Below are positions 13,833 to 21,938 of a stretch of 55,990 nucleotides of DNA, in pieces. This DNA comes from Oscillospiraceae bacterium (GTDB lineage: Bacteria; Bacillota; Clostridia; Oscillospirales; Oscillospiraceae), in assembly GCA_017448455.1 (NCBI GenBank), contig JAFSLL010000175.1, positions 1 to 55,990 on the forward strand, read 5' to 3'. Made by a program: the position numbers and the translations under genes. The notes below the pieces were generated by a model. The model did no database searches, was not told the origin of the DNA, and saw only the letters and a program-made list of their open reading frames with translations. Every line of letters starts with the position of its first letter. Within the stretch, counting starts at the first letter, position 1.

Positions 13833-16016
13833 TTAATCGCTGGAGATGAGCTCTGTATAAAAGCCGCCTTTGGCGTAGAGCTCATCGTGCGTGCCGCGTT
13901 CGACCACAACGCCCTTGTCCAGGACGATGATCTCATCGCAGTCGCGGATGGTGGAGAGCCTGTGGGCGATCACAATGCAGGTGATGCCGCGGTCTTTGAC
14001 CGCTTTCACAAGTTCGTACTCGGTCTTGGCATCCAGCGCGGAGGTGGCCTCATCCATAATGATAATGGACGGATCCTGCGCCAGAACACGCGCGATTTCA
14101 ATACGCTGGCGCTGGCCGCCGGAGAGGTCTTTGCCGCCTTCGGTCAGTTTCCCGTAGAAGCCGCCTTCTCTGGCCATGATATCGTCGTAGATCTGGGCAT
14201 CACGGGCAGCGAGGATCATTTCGAAATCCTCTATCGATTCATCCCACATCTTAATGTTGTTGGCAATGGTGTCTTCAAACAGGATAATGTCCTGATCAAC
14301 CACGGCAACCGATCCGGTGAAGACGCTGCGGTCGATGTCCTTGATGGGCTTCCCGTCAAAGAGTATTTCACCGCTCCAAGGCTGATAGAGTCCGGAAATC
14401 AGTTTGCTGAGCGTGGATTTTCCGCAGCCGGATGTGCCGACGAAAGCAACCCGGCTGCCCGGCTTCATGCTCATGGAGAAATCCTGGATCAGCGGTTTTC
14501 CAAGCGGAGAGTAGCCGAACGTGATGTTCTTCAGCTCGACCTGTCCGGAGAGTTTGGAATAATCGGCGTTCTCATCCAGCGGCATGTCGGAAAAGGCGGA
14601 GTCGGAGGGATACTCCATGACGTCGTCGACACGCTCCATCTCGGTGCGCATCTCCTGGATCATCTGGCCGGCGGAGACAAGCGTTGTGGCAGGCGTCATG
14701 AAACAGCTCAGAAATCCCTGGAACAGCATGATCTGGCCGAGAGAGAACCTGCCCTGCATGGTCAGCCAGACACCGATAATCATGACGGTGGAATCCGCCA
14801 GCATGGTCAGAAGATTCGGAATCAGACCGAGATACTGGTTGAGCTTTGCAAATTTGACATTCTGGGCGTTGACGGAAGCCTGGTAGCCCGCCCATTTCTG
14901 AAAGTATCCGTTCTCTGCCCCGCTGGACTTGATGGTCTCCACCATCTGGATTCCCGAAACGGTGGCGGAACTCAGTTTGCCGCTGTCTCGCATCTGCACG
15001 CGGGTGATGTTGACGCGCTTGGCGGAGATGATCTGGGAAACCAGCAGGTTCAGGATGATGGTCACGATGCCTACGATGGTCAGGATCACGCTGTAGCGCA
15101 GCATCACGACCAGGTAGAAGATCATCATGAACGTGTTCAGAAGCAGTGGGGCGAAGGTGTTGACCAGCGTTGACGCGATGGTGGCATTGGTGCCCTGCCG
15201 CATCAGAATATCGCCAGACATGCGCTGTGAGAAGAAGGCCATCGGCATCCGCAGAATCTTCCACATAAAGGTGCTGCTGCCGACCAGAGCCATTTTTCCG
15301 TTGATTTTCAGCGAGTAAACAGACTGCACCCAGGAAATGACCACCTGCGCGATGCCCATGACAGCCATCAGTGTCAGGAAAGGCATCAGCAGCTCGCGGT
15401 TCTCACCGGTGAGCAGACGGTCCATGAAGAAACGGGAGAAGATCGGGTTGATGATCCCGAAGAGGTAGCCGATTACCGAGGAAAGCATTACAAAGATGAC
15501 AGCTGCTCCGGCGCCTGTCAGCCGTTTGCGGGCAAAGGCGATGGTGCTCTTCGGCTTTCCGCCGGGCACAAAGTTCGGCCCCGGAGTAATCTGCAGGGCA
15601 ATGCCGGTAAAGGACTGGCTGAACTCCTCCATCGGAACCTTGACTTCGCCGCGGGCGGGGTCATTCAGATAGGCATAGTCACCCTTGAAGCCATCCAGAA
15701 CGACAAAGTGATTGAAGTTCCAGTGGATGATGCAGGGGTAGGTCATGTCGTTTTTGAGCGCGCCGACTTCGCAGCGGAAACCCTGCGCGTCAAAGCCGTA
15801 ACTCCGCGCCGCGATCAGAACATTCTTGGCGTTGGAACCGTCACGCGAGACACCGCAGTCAAGCCGAACCTGTTCAAGCGGAACCCATTTGTCATAATAA
15901 GCCATTACCATGGCCAGCGAGGCGGCACCGCATTCAAGCGCCTCCATCTGCATGACCACCGGTACCTTGGCTCTGCCGCCGGCGGTAACCGGCGATTTTA
16001 CCGTCTTGTTTCCCAT
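13833..16016 (-). CDS. C39-peptidase ABC transporter (NHLM/PCAT exporter)
   Basis: A 727-residue peptidase-containing ABC transporter that cuts leader peptides after double glycine and exports the cargo. The C39 domain has Gln23, catalytic Cys29 (MEALECGAASLAMV), His103 (HWNFNHFVVLDG) and Asp119 (LNDPARG), so it should be active. The membrane domain covers about 165-450. The ATPase has VGTSGCGKST, DLSGGQRQRIEIARV and IIIMDEATSALD. The gene is between the HlyD-like and second ABC genes, spaced by 11 and 12 bases. Candidate substrates are the GG-leader proteins encoded just downstream (CW_7, Nif11-like, LysM and the 65-residue ORF). No modifying enzyme is linked. Confidence 0.94.
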   Translation of the reverse strand: MGNKTVKSPVTAGGRAKVPVVMQMEALECGAASLAMVMAYYDKWVPLEQVRLDCGVSRDGSNAKNVLIAARSYGFDAQGFRCEVGALKNDMTYPCIIHWNFNHFVVLDGFKGDYAYLNDPARGEVKVPMEEFSQSFTGIALQITPGPNFVPGGKPKSTIAFARKRLTGAGAAVIFVMLSSVIGYLFGIINPIFSRFFMDRLLTGENRELLMPFLTLMAVMGIAQVVISWVQSVYSLKINGKMALVGSSTFMWKILRMPMAFFSQRMSGDILMRQGTNATIASTLVNTFAPLLLNTFMMIFYLVVMLRYSVILTIVGIVTIILNLLVSQIISAKRVNITRVQMRDSGKLSSATVSGIQMVETIKSSGAENGYFQKWAGYQASVNAQNVKFAKLNQYLGLIPNLLTMLADSTVMIIGVWLTMQGRFSLGQIMLFQGFLSCFMTPATTLVSAGQMIQEMRTEMERVDDVMEYPSDSAFSDMPLDENADYSKLSGQVELKNITFGYSPLGKPLIQDFSMSMKPGSRVAFVGTSGCGKSTLSKLISGLYQPWSGEILFDGKPIKDIDRSVFTGSVAVVDQDIILFEDTIANNIKMWDESIEDFEMILAARDAQIYDDIMAREGGFYGKLTEGGKDLSGGQRQRIEIARVLAQDPSIIIMDEATSALDAKTEYELVKAVKDRGITCIVIAHRLSTIRDCDEIIVLDKGVVVERGTHDELYAKGGFYTELISSD

Positions 16017-16027
16017 TCGACAGACCC

Positions 16028-16447
16028 TCAGTTAAACAAAAGGCTCAAAACCTGAGTCTGGCGAAACACGACACGGGCAGGATAACTGCCGTCGGCAAGG
16101 TTTGTAGCCGCTATGGCAAAGAGACTGCCGTCCTCTGCGCGGCCTACGCTGCTGATAACGGAAGAGGTTTCCCCAACGGTGATCGTCATGCCGGATTTCA
16201 CGCTTTCCGCTTTCTGAGCATCGTCAAAAACCAGTTTCATCTCGCCGTTCTGAACCTGAGCGGTTCCGGCGGCGAAGCTGTCAATTTGCGCTGTGGCACT
16301 CCAGATCAGCATCCCGACGAGCAGCAGAATGATGGCGGCAAGCACAACCCAGACCGAGGGATTGGTCACGCGCAGATAATCGTTGAGCTGCTCAGGAGAC
16401 TGAATGCGCTCCATGCTTTCTTTGCGGAACAGGCTTGATTCTTCCAT
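16028..16447 (-). CDS. Short HlyD-like NHLM secretion protein
   Basis: A 139-residue membrane adaptor. ATG 16447 is chosen for AGAGGAG upstream; a further 15 codons open upstream without support. It starts with the characteristic FRKESMERIQSPEQLNDYLRVTNPSVW segment, then one membrane helix (VVLAAIILLLVGMLIW, about 33-50) and a beta-rich extracytoplasmic part. The long coiled coil of classical HlyD is missing, which is usual for Firmicute versions since there is no outer membrane. It is first in the exporter operon, 11 bases before the C39 transporter, behind a sigma-A promoter at 16552-16579. Confidence 0.85.
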   Translation of the reverse strand: MEESSLFRKESMERIQSPEQLNDYLRVTNPSVWVVLAAIILLLVGMLIWSATAQIDSFAAGTAQVQNGEMKLVFDDAQKAESVKSGMTITVGETSSVISSVGRAEDGSLFAIAATNLADGSYPARVVFRQTQVLSLLFN

Positions 16448-16551
16448 TTCGGTTTCTCCTCTCAGGTCAGATTCGCAGGCAGGTTTTCCCAAACAAGTGA
16501 ATCAGAATTATCATTAACGGGTATCGTTTTTTCTGTAAAAAAGCTCATGTT

Positions 16552-16579
16552 ATTATACCATATCATCGCCAGAATTCAA
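16552..16579 (-). promoter_or_regulatory. Sigma-A promoter of the exporter operon
   Basis: Minus-strand TTGAAT (16574-16579), 16-base spacer, TATAAT (16552-16557). The start near 16545 leaves a leader of about 100 bases before the HlyD-like gene. The 180 bases between this promoter and the next terminator hold nothing I recognise. Confidence 0.7.
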
Positions 16580-16763
16580 CAAAAAGGCCAGCCGGAGAAT
16601 CTTATTTTTTATGAGGCAGAAACAGGAGGGCGGTTCTTTGCCAACCCGAAAGAGGAATCGATCCGCCTTGCTGATGCGCCGAACGTCCGCGGCAACGCAG
16701 AATATCACCGTGCGCAGCAGGTCCGACTTCCGAGGTAAACGGGTACTTTCCTTATCCTTATGA

Positions 16764-16806
16764 ACAAAAAACGCAAAACTCCGCCGTTTCGGGAGTTTTG
16801 CGTTTT
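16764..16806. terminator. Terminator after the DUF6773-like gene
   Basis: ACGCAAAACTCC (16771-16782) pairs with GGAGTTTTGCGT (16792-16803), flanked by an A-run (16764-16771) and a T-run (16803-16807). It can act on both strands; on the minus strand it ends the XRE/membrane-protein operon. Confidence 0.88.
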
Positions 16807-16835
16807 TCAGCTGTCGTTTCCTGCAGAAGCGTCCG

Positions 16836-17309
16836 CTATATACTGTCCGCGTTTTCGGGCTCTTCTTCGAGCTGCTCTTTCCGCTTCGCCGTCTTCTTCA
16901 TGAAGATGTTCAGTGTGATGAAGCAGAGAACAAATACGACCGCGGCCGAGATGAGGGCCCCGATAACTATCACGGAGGGTCTGTCAGATCTGCCCGAAAT
17001 CGCAGCTGCCGTGAACAGACCGAAAGCTGCCGCCGCAACGGCCGAGACAAGCGCGTTGCTCTTCGCGTTCATTGGAATTCTCCTGTCCCAGATGCCGCGG
17101 CGCATGCAGGCGACTGAGAGATAGACCGACAGCACTATGAGCAAAACCCATTCACCGGCGACTGCCTTGAAGCCCAGATCTCTGCATATAATGCCCTGTA
17201 CCGCGATCGCGGCCAGCAGGCCCCAGTAAGCGATCCAGCATCCGTTGTGCTCTACCTTCAGAAGCTCCTGCTCCTGCATTTCGTCCAGATTACTCTTCTT
17301 CGTCTTCAT
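16836..17309 (-). CDS. DUF6773-like small membrane protein
   Basis: A 157-residue protein with four predicted membrane helices (about 27-45, 50-68, 85-105, 115-135) between charged ends: an N-terminal KTKKSNLDEMQEQE and a C-terminal KKTAKRKEQLEEEPEN. It overlaps the XRE regulator gene by 20 bases, the regular arrangement of this protein family with small XRE repressors in Firmicutes. Function is unknown; a stress or envelope sensor is sometimes guessed but nothing here shows it. Confidence 0.7.
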   Translation of the reverse strand: MKTKKSNLDEMQEQELLKVEHNGCWIAYWGLLAAIAVQGIICRDLGFKAVAGEWVLLIVLSVYLSVACMRRGIWDRRIPMNAKSNALVSAVAAAAFGLFTAAAISGRSDRPSVIVIGALISAAVVFVLCFITLNIFMKKTAKRKEQLEEEPENADSI

Positions 17310-17508
17310 TTTCTTCTTCCTCCCAAAAAATATCGTTCAGTGTTACGCCGAGTGCCCGGCAGATTCTGTTGCACAGTTTTATCGAAGGATTGAATTCTCC
17401 GGCCTCAATGAGGCCAATTGTCTGCCTTGTCACACCGGCCTTTTTTGCCAGCTCGGTCTGAGACATGTTAATCTCTATCCTTCGGAATTTCAGTTTCAGA
17501 TTCCTCAT
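17290..17508 (-). CDS. XRE-family helix-turn-helix regulator
   Basis: A 72-residue DNA-binding protein of the small YozG-like kind: one helix-turn-helix (MSQTELAKKAGVTRQTIGLIEAGEFNPSIKLCNRIC, about 14-49) and an acidic tail. ATG 17508 has GGAGGTGAT upstream; the frame extends further upstream without an SD, across the promoter. The palindrome TGACATTT-GCCA-AAATGTCA (17557-17576) fills its promoter spacer and is the likely site of autorepression. It is cotranscribed with the overlapping membrane-protein gene. Confidence 0.9.
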   Translation of the reverse strand: MRNLKLKFRRIEINMSQTELAKKAGVTRQTIGLIEAGEFNPSIKLCNRICRALGVTLNDIFWEEEENEDEEE

Positions 17509-17548
17509 CTGATCACCTCCGTCCTGGGTGTGTCCCGTTCTGATGTTA

Positions 17549-17577
17549 AGTATATATGACATTTGCCAAAATGTCAA
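17549..17577 (-). promoter_or_regulatory. Sigma-A promoter with embedded palindromic operator
   Basis: Minus-strand TTGACA (17572-17577) and TATACT (17549-17554), 17-base spacer. The 20-base perfect palindrome TGACATTT-GCCA-AAATGTCA (17557-17576) covers the spacer and most of the -35 box, so a bound repressor would exclude RNA polymerase. The XRE protein encoded just downstream is the obvious candidate. Confidence 0.85.
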
Positions 17578-17706
17578 GTATATTTTGCATAAAAAATATT
17601 TATACGTCATTTGCAATGTCGCCGTGCTGAGGTTGCCCAATTGCAATTCAACTAGTGCCGGGGTTCAATTGCACGGCTGAAAAGGGGCAGGACAAGGGGA
17701 GGCCGC

Positions 17707-17740
17707 AATAAAAAATCACCTGCTGCAGATAGAGCAGGTG
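17707..17740 (-). terminator. Terminator of the CmpB-like gene
   Basis: Minus-strand CACCTGCT (17733-17740) pairs with AGCAGGTG (17717-17724), followed by ATTTTTTATT. It lies about 75 bases beyond the stop codon of the membrane-protein gene at 17814. Confidence 0.85.
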
Positions 17741-17813
17741 AATATGAGCGGACTTTTCAGTCCGAGAATGCCAGGTTCATGTTCGACTCATTTTTCTCGG
17801 TTCCCTTGGCGCT

Positions 17814-18560
17814 TTACTTATCCCTTTTCAGGCGGAAGGCACCGGTTTCAATTGCCTCATGGGCGTCTTTCAAGTAATCGGTGAATTTTCTTTCGGTTTG
17901 AAACTGGAAGAAGAAATGGATACGCATGGAGGCAAGCTCGCGTTTTCTGCGAATATGCAGACGAAGCTCCTCCACCCGTACGATGACCTGATGCTCATCC
18001 GCATAGGCTTTCATCCTGGAAACCAGACTGCCTGAGTAAGCGACATCGATGGTGAATACCCCAAAGAAGAATCCGATTACAAAGGAAAAGGCCAGATTGT
18101 TGGCAAGCCAGAGCAGGGCTTCCAGAATAGCGGGATGCACAAGGAAGTAATAAATCGCTCCCAATACTGCCCAGAAAAATGAGAAGAGCGGGCAGATCAG
18201 ACCCTGAATGTTCCCCCACAGCATGCTGTAGTCCCAGAGTCGAAGTTTGAAGAGGCGCAGGAGCATGATTCCTGCAATATACTCGATCAGTGTCATGCTG
18301 ACTGCCATACCCAGAAACAGGAGGGCGCGTCCGGACGCTGTGCTGTCCAGCCCGAACCGGTCACCGGCAGATGCCAGCAGATAGAGTATACACAGTCCAC
18401 ATCCGTACAGAGGGATATACGGACCCACACAGAAACCGGGATTGATCCAACGGTGCTCCGGGTTAGAGGACGAGAAAAACTTACGAAACAGCACTTCAAG
18501 CACCCAGCCGAGCAGAGAGCCGATAAAAAACAGATAGGCCAGGATCAGAAAAGCACTCAT
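17814..18560 (-). CDS. CmpB-like multipass membrane protein (PF06541 type)
   Basis: A 248-residue membrane protein of the putative ABC-transporter-permease family often labelled CmpB. Several helices are visible (FLILAYLFFIGSLLGWVLEV near the start, then others to about residue 185), with the family pattern GWVLEVLFRKFF...RWINPGFCVGPYIPLYGCG. It ends in a charged cytoplasmic tail rich in Arg/Lys. ATG 18560 has GGTGGAG; the frame opens 40 codons upstream without an SD. No ATPase gene is adjacent, so the permease label is doubtful; the function is not established. Confidence 0.75.
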   Translation of the reverse strand: MSAFLILAYLFFIGSLLGWVLEVLFRKFFSSSNPEHRWINPGFCVGPYIPLYGCGLCILYLLASAGDRFGLDSTASGRALLFLGMAVSMTLIEYIAGIMLLRLFKLRLWDYSMLWGNIQGLICPLFSFFWAVLGAIYYFLVHPAILEALLWLANNLAFSFVIGFFFGVFTIDVAYSGSLVSRMKAYADEHQVIVRVEELRLHIRRKRELASMRIHFFFQFQTERKFTDYLKDAHEAIETGAFRLKRDK

Positions 18561-18760
18561 TACCACTCCACCTTCACAGTTGTTTGAGCCGATTATAGCA
18601 GATTGCAGCTGCCCGGGCAATGGGAGCGCTTTAAAAAGAATTCGGCGGAATGCAGTTGGACGGCAGAAATACGCAAACAATAGTCATAGCGAAGGAATCC
18701 TGCGGGAAAAACAAGGGGCCGGCAGGAGCGCATATTGGTGCAAAAAGTATCCGATCTTCC

Positions 18761-18789
18761 TTGACTTTTCCTGTGAATTTTCATAGAAT
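18761..18789 (+). promoter_or_regulatory. Sigma-A promoter of the signalling gene cluster
   Basis: TTGACT (18761-18766) and TAGAAT (18784-18789), 17-base spacer. The leader to the STAS gene is about 105 bases. The 200 bases between this and the divergent membrane-protein gene hold nothing else I can identify. Confidence 0.75.
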
Positions 18790-18903
18790 ACAAGGTGAAC
18801 GTTCTTGCGGAACCGGATATTTTTCTATCTGACCCGGTTCACACTACAATTAATCATTGGACTTTTGTAATCCATTTCTTTACACATGAAAGGGGAAACG
18901 ATC

Positions 18904-19203
18904 ATGCTGAACATCATCAAGAACGCGGAAGACAGCGCGCTTCAGGTCACGCTGGAAGGCCGCCTGGATACGACGACGGCGCCTCAGCTGGAAAGCCAGC
19001 TCATGGGGTCGCTGAATGGCGTAACCAATCTGAATATGGATTTTGAAAAGCTGGAGTATATTTCTTCTGCCGGTCTGCGTGTACTGCTCGCCGCTCAGAA
19101 AGTGATGAACAAGCAGGGCCAGATGACGATTACGCATGTGAACGATGTCATCATGGAGATTTTTGAGGTTACCGGCTTTACTGATATTTTAACCATTCAG
19201 TAA
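18904..19203 (+). CDS. STAS-domain anti-sigma-factor antagonist-like protein
   Basis: A 99-residue STAS protein of the SpoIIAA/RsbV type, the switch that is phosphorylated by an RsbW-like kinase and dephosphorylated by a SpoIIE/RsbU phosphatase. The phosphosite region is EYISSAGLRVLL; by alignment with SpoIIAA (DSSG) the accepting residue is Ser55. ATG 18904 has AAGGGGA upstream; an ATG six codons earlier is less well placed. Its stop is 15 bases before the phosphatase-kinase gene, so both partner enzymes are encoded next to it. No sigma factor gene is in the run, so the downstream target is unknown. Confidence 0.92.
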   Translation: MLNIIKNAEDSALQVTLEGRLDTTTAPQLESQLMGSLNGVTNLNMDFEKLEYISSAGLRVLLAAQKVMNKQGQMTITHVNDVIMEIFEVTGFTDILTIQ

Positions 19204-19218
19204 GCGGGAGGACGCCCC

Positions 19219-21369
19219 ATGGCGGAAAAAAGTGTACGGGAGATGACGGAGCGGGAGAGACGACGCTTCTCTCTCTCAGCAAAAGTGTTCCGCGCAACTC
19301 TGATGGGGTCTCTTGTTCTCGGGCTGGTGGCAATTGTCATTGGACTCGGCCTCTATCTTTACGCGCTTGTCGGTCAGTATGTAGGGGAGGCCTTCGGCCT
19401 TTCCCGGAGTACGTCTATTGTTGTAGCGCAGGTTGTCGATACCGAGCCTCTGGCAGATGAGGTTATGCGGATCTACCGCAGCCTGACTCCTGAAGAGCTG
19501 GCGATGACCGGTACGCCGGATTACCGCGAAAAGTTTGCGCATGTGACAGAAACACCGGAATACCGGCGGCTGAACAGCATTCTTCGCGAATTCGGCAGTT
19601 CCAGTGAAGTACAGGATGTCTACTTTGCGGTTTATGATCAGGCCACCTCCGCGATTGTCTATGTCTGCGATCCGGAGGATCAGGAGGATCTGATCTGCGC
19701 TCCCAGCGACTGGGAGCCGCTCGAACCGCGGGAACTGAACAAGTTCCTGAACTGGGACGGAACAGGCCAGCTGTATGATATCGGAAATACAGAGAAATAC
19801 GGACTTGTCTGTACAGCCGGTGTTCCGCTGAGAAATACCGCGGGAGAGCTTCTGGGATTTATACTGGCGGATATCACGCTGGGCAATATCGCGGACGGGC
19901 TTGAGACATTTGCGGTTCCTTATATCCTGATTCTGGCGATTGTTGTGGATTGCCTCGGCCTAGCATTGACGAAGCATATGCGCAAAACATTGGTCAAACC
20001 GATCAACGACATTGCGGAAGCAGCGCAGGACTATGTCAACGACAAACGGGAAGGCGTTCCGACAGCGGATCATTTTGCCATGCTGAATATTCGCAGCGGG
20101 GATGAGATTGAGAATCTGAGCCTCGTGATGGCAGATATGGAACGCGGGCTCTCCGAATATGAAGATCATCTTGCTGCCATTACCTCAGAGAAAGAGCGCC
20201 TGAATACAGAGCTCTATCTTGCCAACCGGATTCAGGCGGAGATGCTGCCGAACATATTCCCGCCGTTTCCGGACCGAGAAGAGTTTGATATTTATGCTGC
20301 CATGAATCCGGCCAAGGAAGTCGGCGGCGATTTTTATGATTTCTTCCTGATTGATGACAATCATCTCGGCCTCGTGATAGCGGATATTTCCGGCAAGGGG
20401 ATTCCGGCGGCACTCTTCATGATGGCAGCGAAGATTCTGGTAAAAACCCATATCATGACGGGACTGAGCCCGCATGAGGTGCTGGAAAAGCTGAACGAAC
20501 AGATTTGCGCCAACAACAGGGAAGAGATGTTCATCACGCTGTGGCTGGGAGTCCTGGATCTGTCCACCGGGCGTCTGACGGCTTCCAATGCTGGGCATGA
20601 ATATCCAATCCTGAAGAAGCCGGGAGGCAGCTTTGAAGTAATCAAAGATCAGCACGGCTTTGTGGTTGGCGGGATGGAAGAGATGCGTTACCGGGATTAT
20701 GAGCTTCAGCTGGAGCCCGGGTCGAAGCTTTTTCTCTATACGGACGGTCTGCCGGAGGCAGCAAACGCAGGCGATGAGCTTTTCGGTCTTGAGAGAACGC
20801 TGCACGCGCTGAACGCGGTTTCTGATGAAAAACCGAAGGCAATCCTCGAGAAAACCAAGGAAGATGTGGACCGCTTTACCGGGACAGCTCCACAATTTGA
20901 CGACCTGACTATGATGTGTCTGCAGTACAGTGGTTACACGGCAGAGGAGGGACCCCAGATGAAGAGACTGGAAGTAGAAGCAATACAAACGAATCTTGAA
21001 AAAGTTACCGATTTTATCAATGCTGAGCTGGAGGCGCTTGATTGCCCGCTGAAAACCCAGACACAGATTGATGTTGCCGTTGACGAACTTTTCAGTAATA
21101 TTGTGCACTATGCCTATGTTCCGAACACCGGCATGGCAACGATCTTCTTTGATACCGAGGACGATCAGAATACGGTGGTAATCAGTTTTCTCGATCAGGG
21201 CATACCCTTTAACCCGGTGGAGAATAAAGACCCGGATGTCACATTAAACGCGACAGACCGGCCAATCGGAGGATTGGGGATTTTCCTGGTCAAGAAAACG
21301 ATGGATTCCGTCTGTTATGAGCGTCGGGAAGGACAGAATTTTACGCAGATCAGAAAGCGGATCAGATAA
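19219..21369 (+). CDS. Membrane SpoIIE phosphatase fused to RsbW-like kinase
   Basis: A 716-residue fusion holding both opposing enzymes of a partner switch. Layout: helix 29-52, extracytoplasmic sensor about 53-232, helix 233-251, HAMP 252-313, short coiled coil, SpoIIE/PP2C domain 350-569 (EVGGDFYDFF, IADISGKGIPAALF, FDDLTMM metal-binding motifs), then a GHKL ATPase 585-714 (N-box DVAVDELFSNIVHY, G1 FLDQGIPFNP, G2 GGLGIFLVKK). The phosphatase would dephosphorylate and the ATPase phosphorylate STAS proteins; both STAS genes lie next to it. GGAGG precedes ATG 19219. The sensor part suggests control by an external signal. Confidence 0.92.
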   Translation: MAEKSVREMTERERRRFSLSAKVFRATLMGSLVLGLVAIVIGLGLYLYALVGQYVGEAFGLSRSTSIVVAQVVDTEPLADEVMRIYRSLTPEELAMTGTPDYREKFAHVTETPEYRRLNSILREFGSSSEVQDVYFAVYDQATSAIVYVCDPEDQEDLICAPSDWEPLEPRELNKFLNWDGTGQLYDIGNTEKYGLVCTAGVPLRNTAGELLGFILADITLGNIADGLETFAVPYILILAIVVDCLGLALTKHMRKTLVKPINDIAEAAQDYVNDKREGVPTADHFAMLNIRSGDEIENLSLVMADMERGLSEYEDHLAAITSEKERLNTELYLANRIQAEMLPNIFPPFPDREEFDIYAAMNPAKEVGGDFYDFFLIDDNHLGLVIADISGKGIPAALFMMAAKILVKTHIMTGLSPHEVLEKLNEQICANNREEMFITLWLGVLDLSTGRLTASNAGHEYPILKKPGGSFEVIKDQHGFVVGGMEEMRYRDYELQLEPGSKLFLYTDGLPEAANAGDELFGLERTLHALNAVSDEKPKAILEKTKEDVDRFTGTAPQFDDLTMMCLQYSGYTAEEGPQMKRLEVEAIQTNLEKVTDFINAELEALDCPLKTQTQIDVAVDELFSNIVHYAYVPNTGMATIFFDTEDDQNTVVISFLDQGIPFNPVENKDPDVTLNATDRPIGGLGIFLVKKTMDSVCYERREGQNFTQIRKRIR

Positions 21370-21370
21370 G

Positions 21371-21937
21371 ATGACTATTTTTGATGAGGCAATTCGCTTC
21401 GCCGTTGAAGCCCACGGCGACACGACCCGGAGACGTACAAGCGCCCCCTATATTCTTCATCCCCTGGAGGCCGCGGTGATTGTCGGGACGATGACGAGTG
21501 ACGAAGAGGTTCTCGCGGCAGCGGTTCTGCACGATACGGTGGAGGATACCGAGGCGACAATTGAGGAAATCCGGGAACGTTTTGGAGATCGGGTTGCGGA
21601 CCTGGTTCTTTCGGAAACAGAAAACAAATATCCCGGAATTCCAAAACTGGAGAGCTGGCGCAGAAGAAAGGAAGAATCACTGGCAAAGCTGAAATCTGCG
21701 GACGATGCTGATGTCAAGATGCTCTGGCTGGGCGACAAGCTGTCCAACATGCGGTCGTTTTTCCGCGCGTGGAGAATTTCCGGGAATGCGATTTGGGAGA
21801 GTTTCAACCAGAAAGATCCTGCCCAGCAGGCCTGGTACTACCGTACCATTGTGGAGCTGCTGAGCGAGCTGAAGAACTACGAGGCCTGGCAGGAACTGAA
21901 ATATCTGGTAGATGCCGTATTCGAAGGGGTGGAGTAA
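21371..21937 (+). CDS. HD-domain (p)ppGpp hydrolase-like protein
   Basis: A 188-residue stand-alone HD domain of the RelA/SpoT hydrolase kind, similar in build to small alarmone hydrolases. Metal-binding residues are visible: His30 (ILHPLEAA), His54-Asp55 (LHDTVEDT) with the ED pair at 58-59, and Asp122 (LGDKLSNMR). There is no synthetase domain. ATG 21371 starts one base after the previous stop, so it is translationally coupled to the phosphatase-kinase gene. It links a possible alarmone signal to the partner-switch genes; the substrate is inferred from the family and could be another pyrophosphorylated nucleotide. Confidence 0.85.
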   Translation: MTIFDEAIRFAVEAHGDTTRRRTSAPYILHPLEAAVIVGTMTSDEEVLAAAVLHDTVEDTEATIEEIRERFGDRVADLVLSETENKYPGIPKLESWRRRKEESLAKLKSADDADVKMLWLGDKLSNMRSFFRAWRISGNAIWESFNQKDPAQQAWYYRTIVELLSELKNYEAWQELKYLVDAVFEGVE

Positions 21938-21938
21938 G

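Noticed and set aside
13887-15173. Plus-strand 428-codon open frame inside the C39 transporter gene
   Set aside because: His/Asp-rich complement of the transporter; no recognisable fold.
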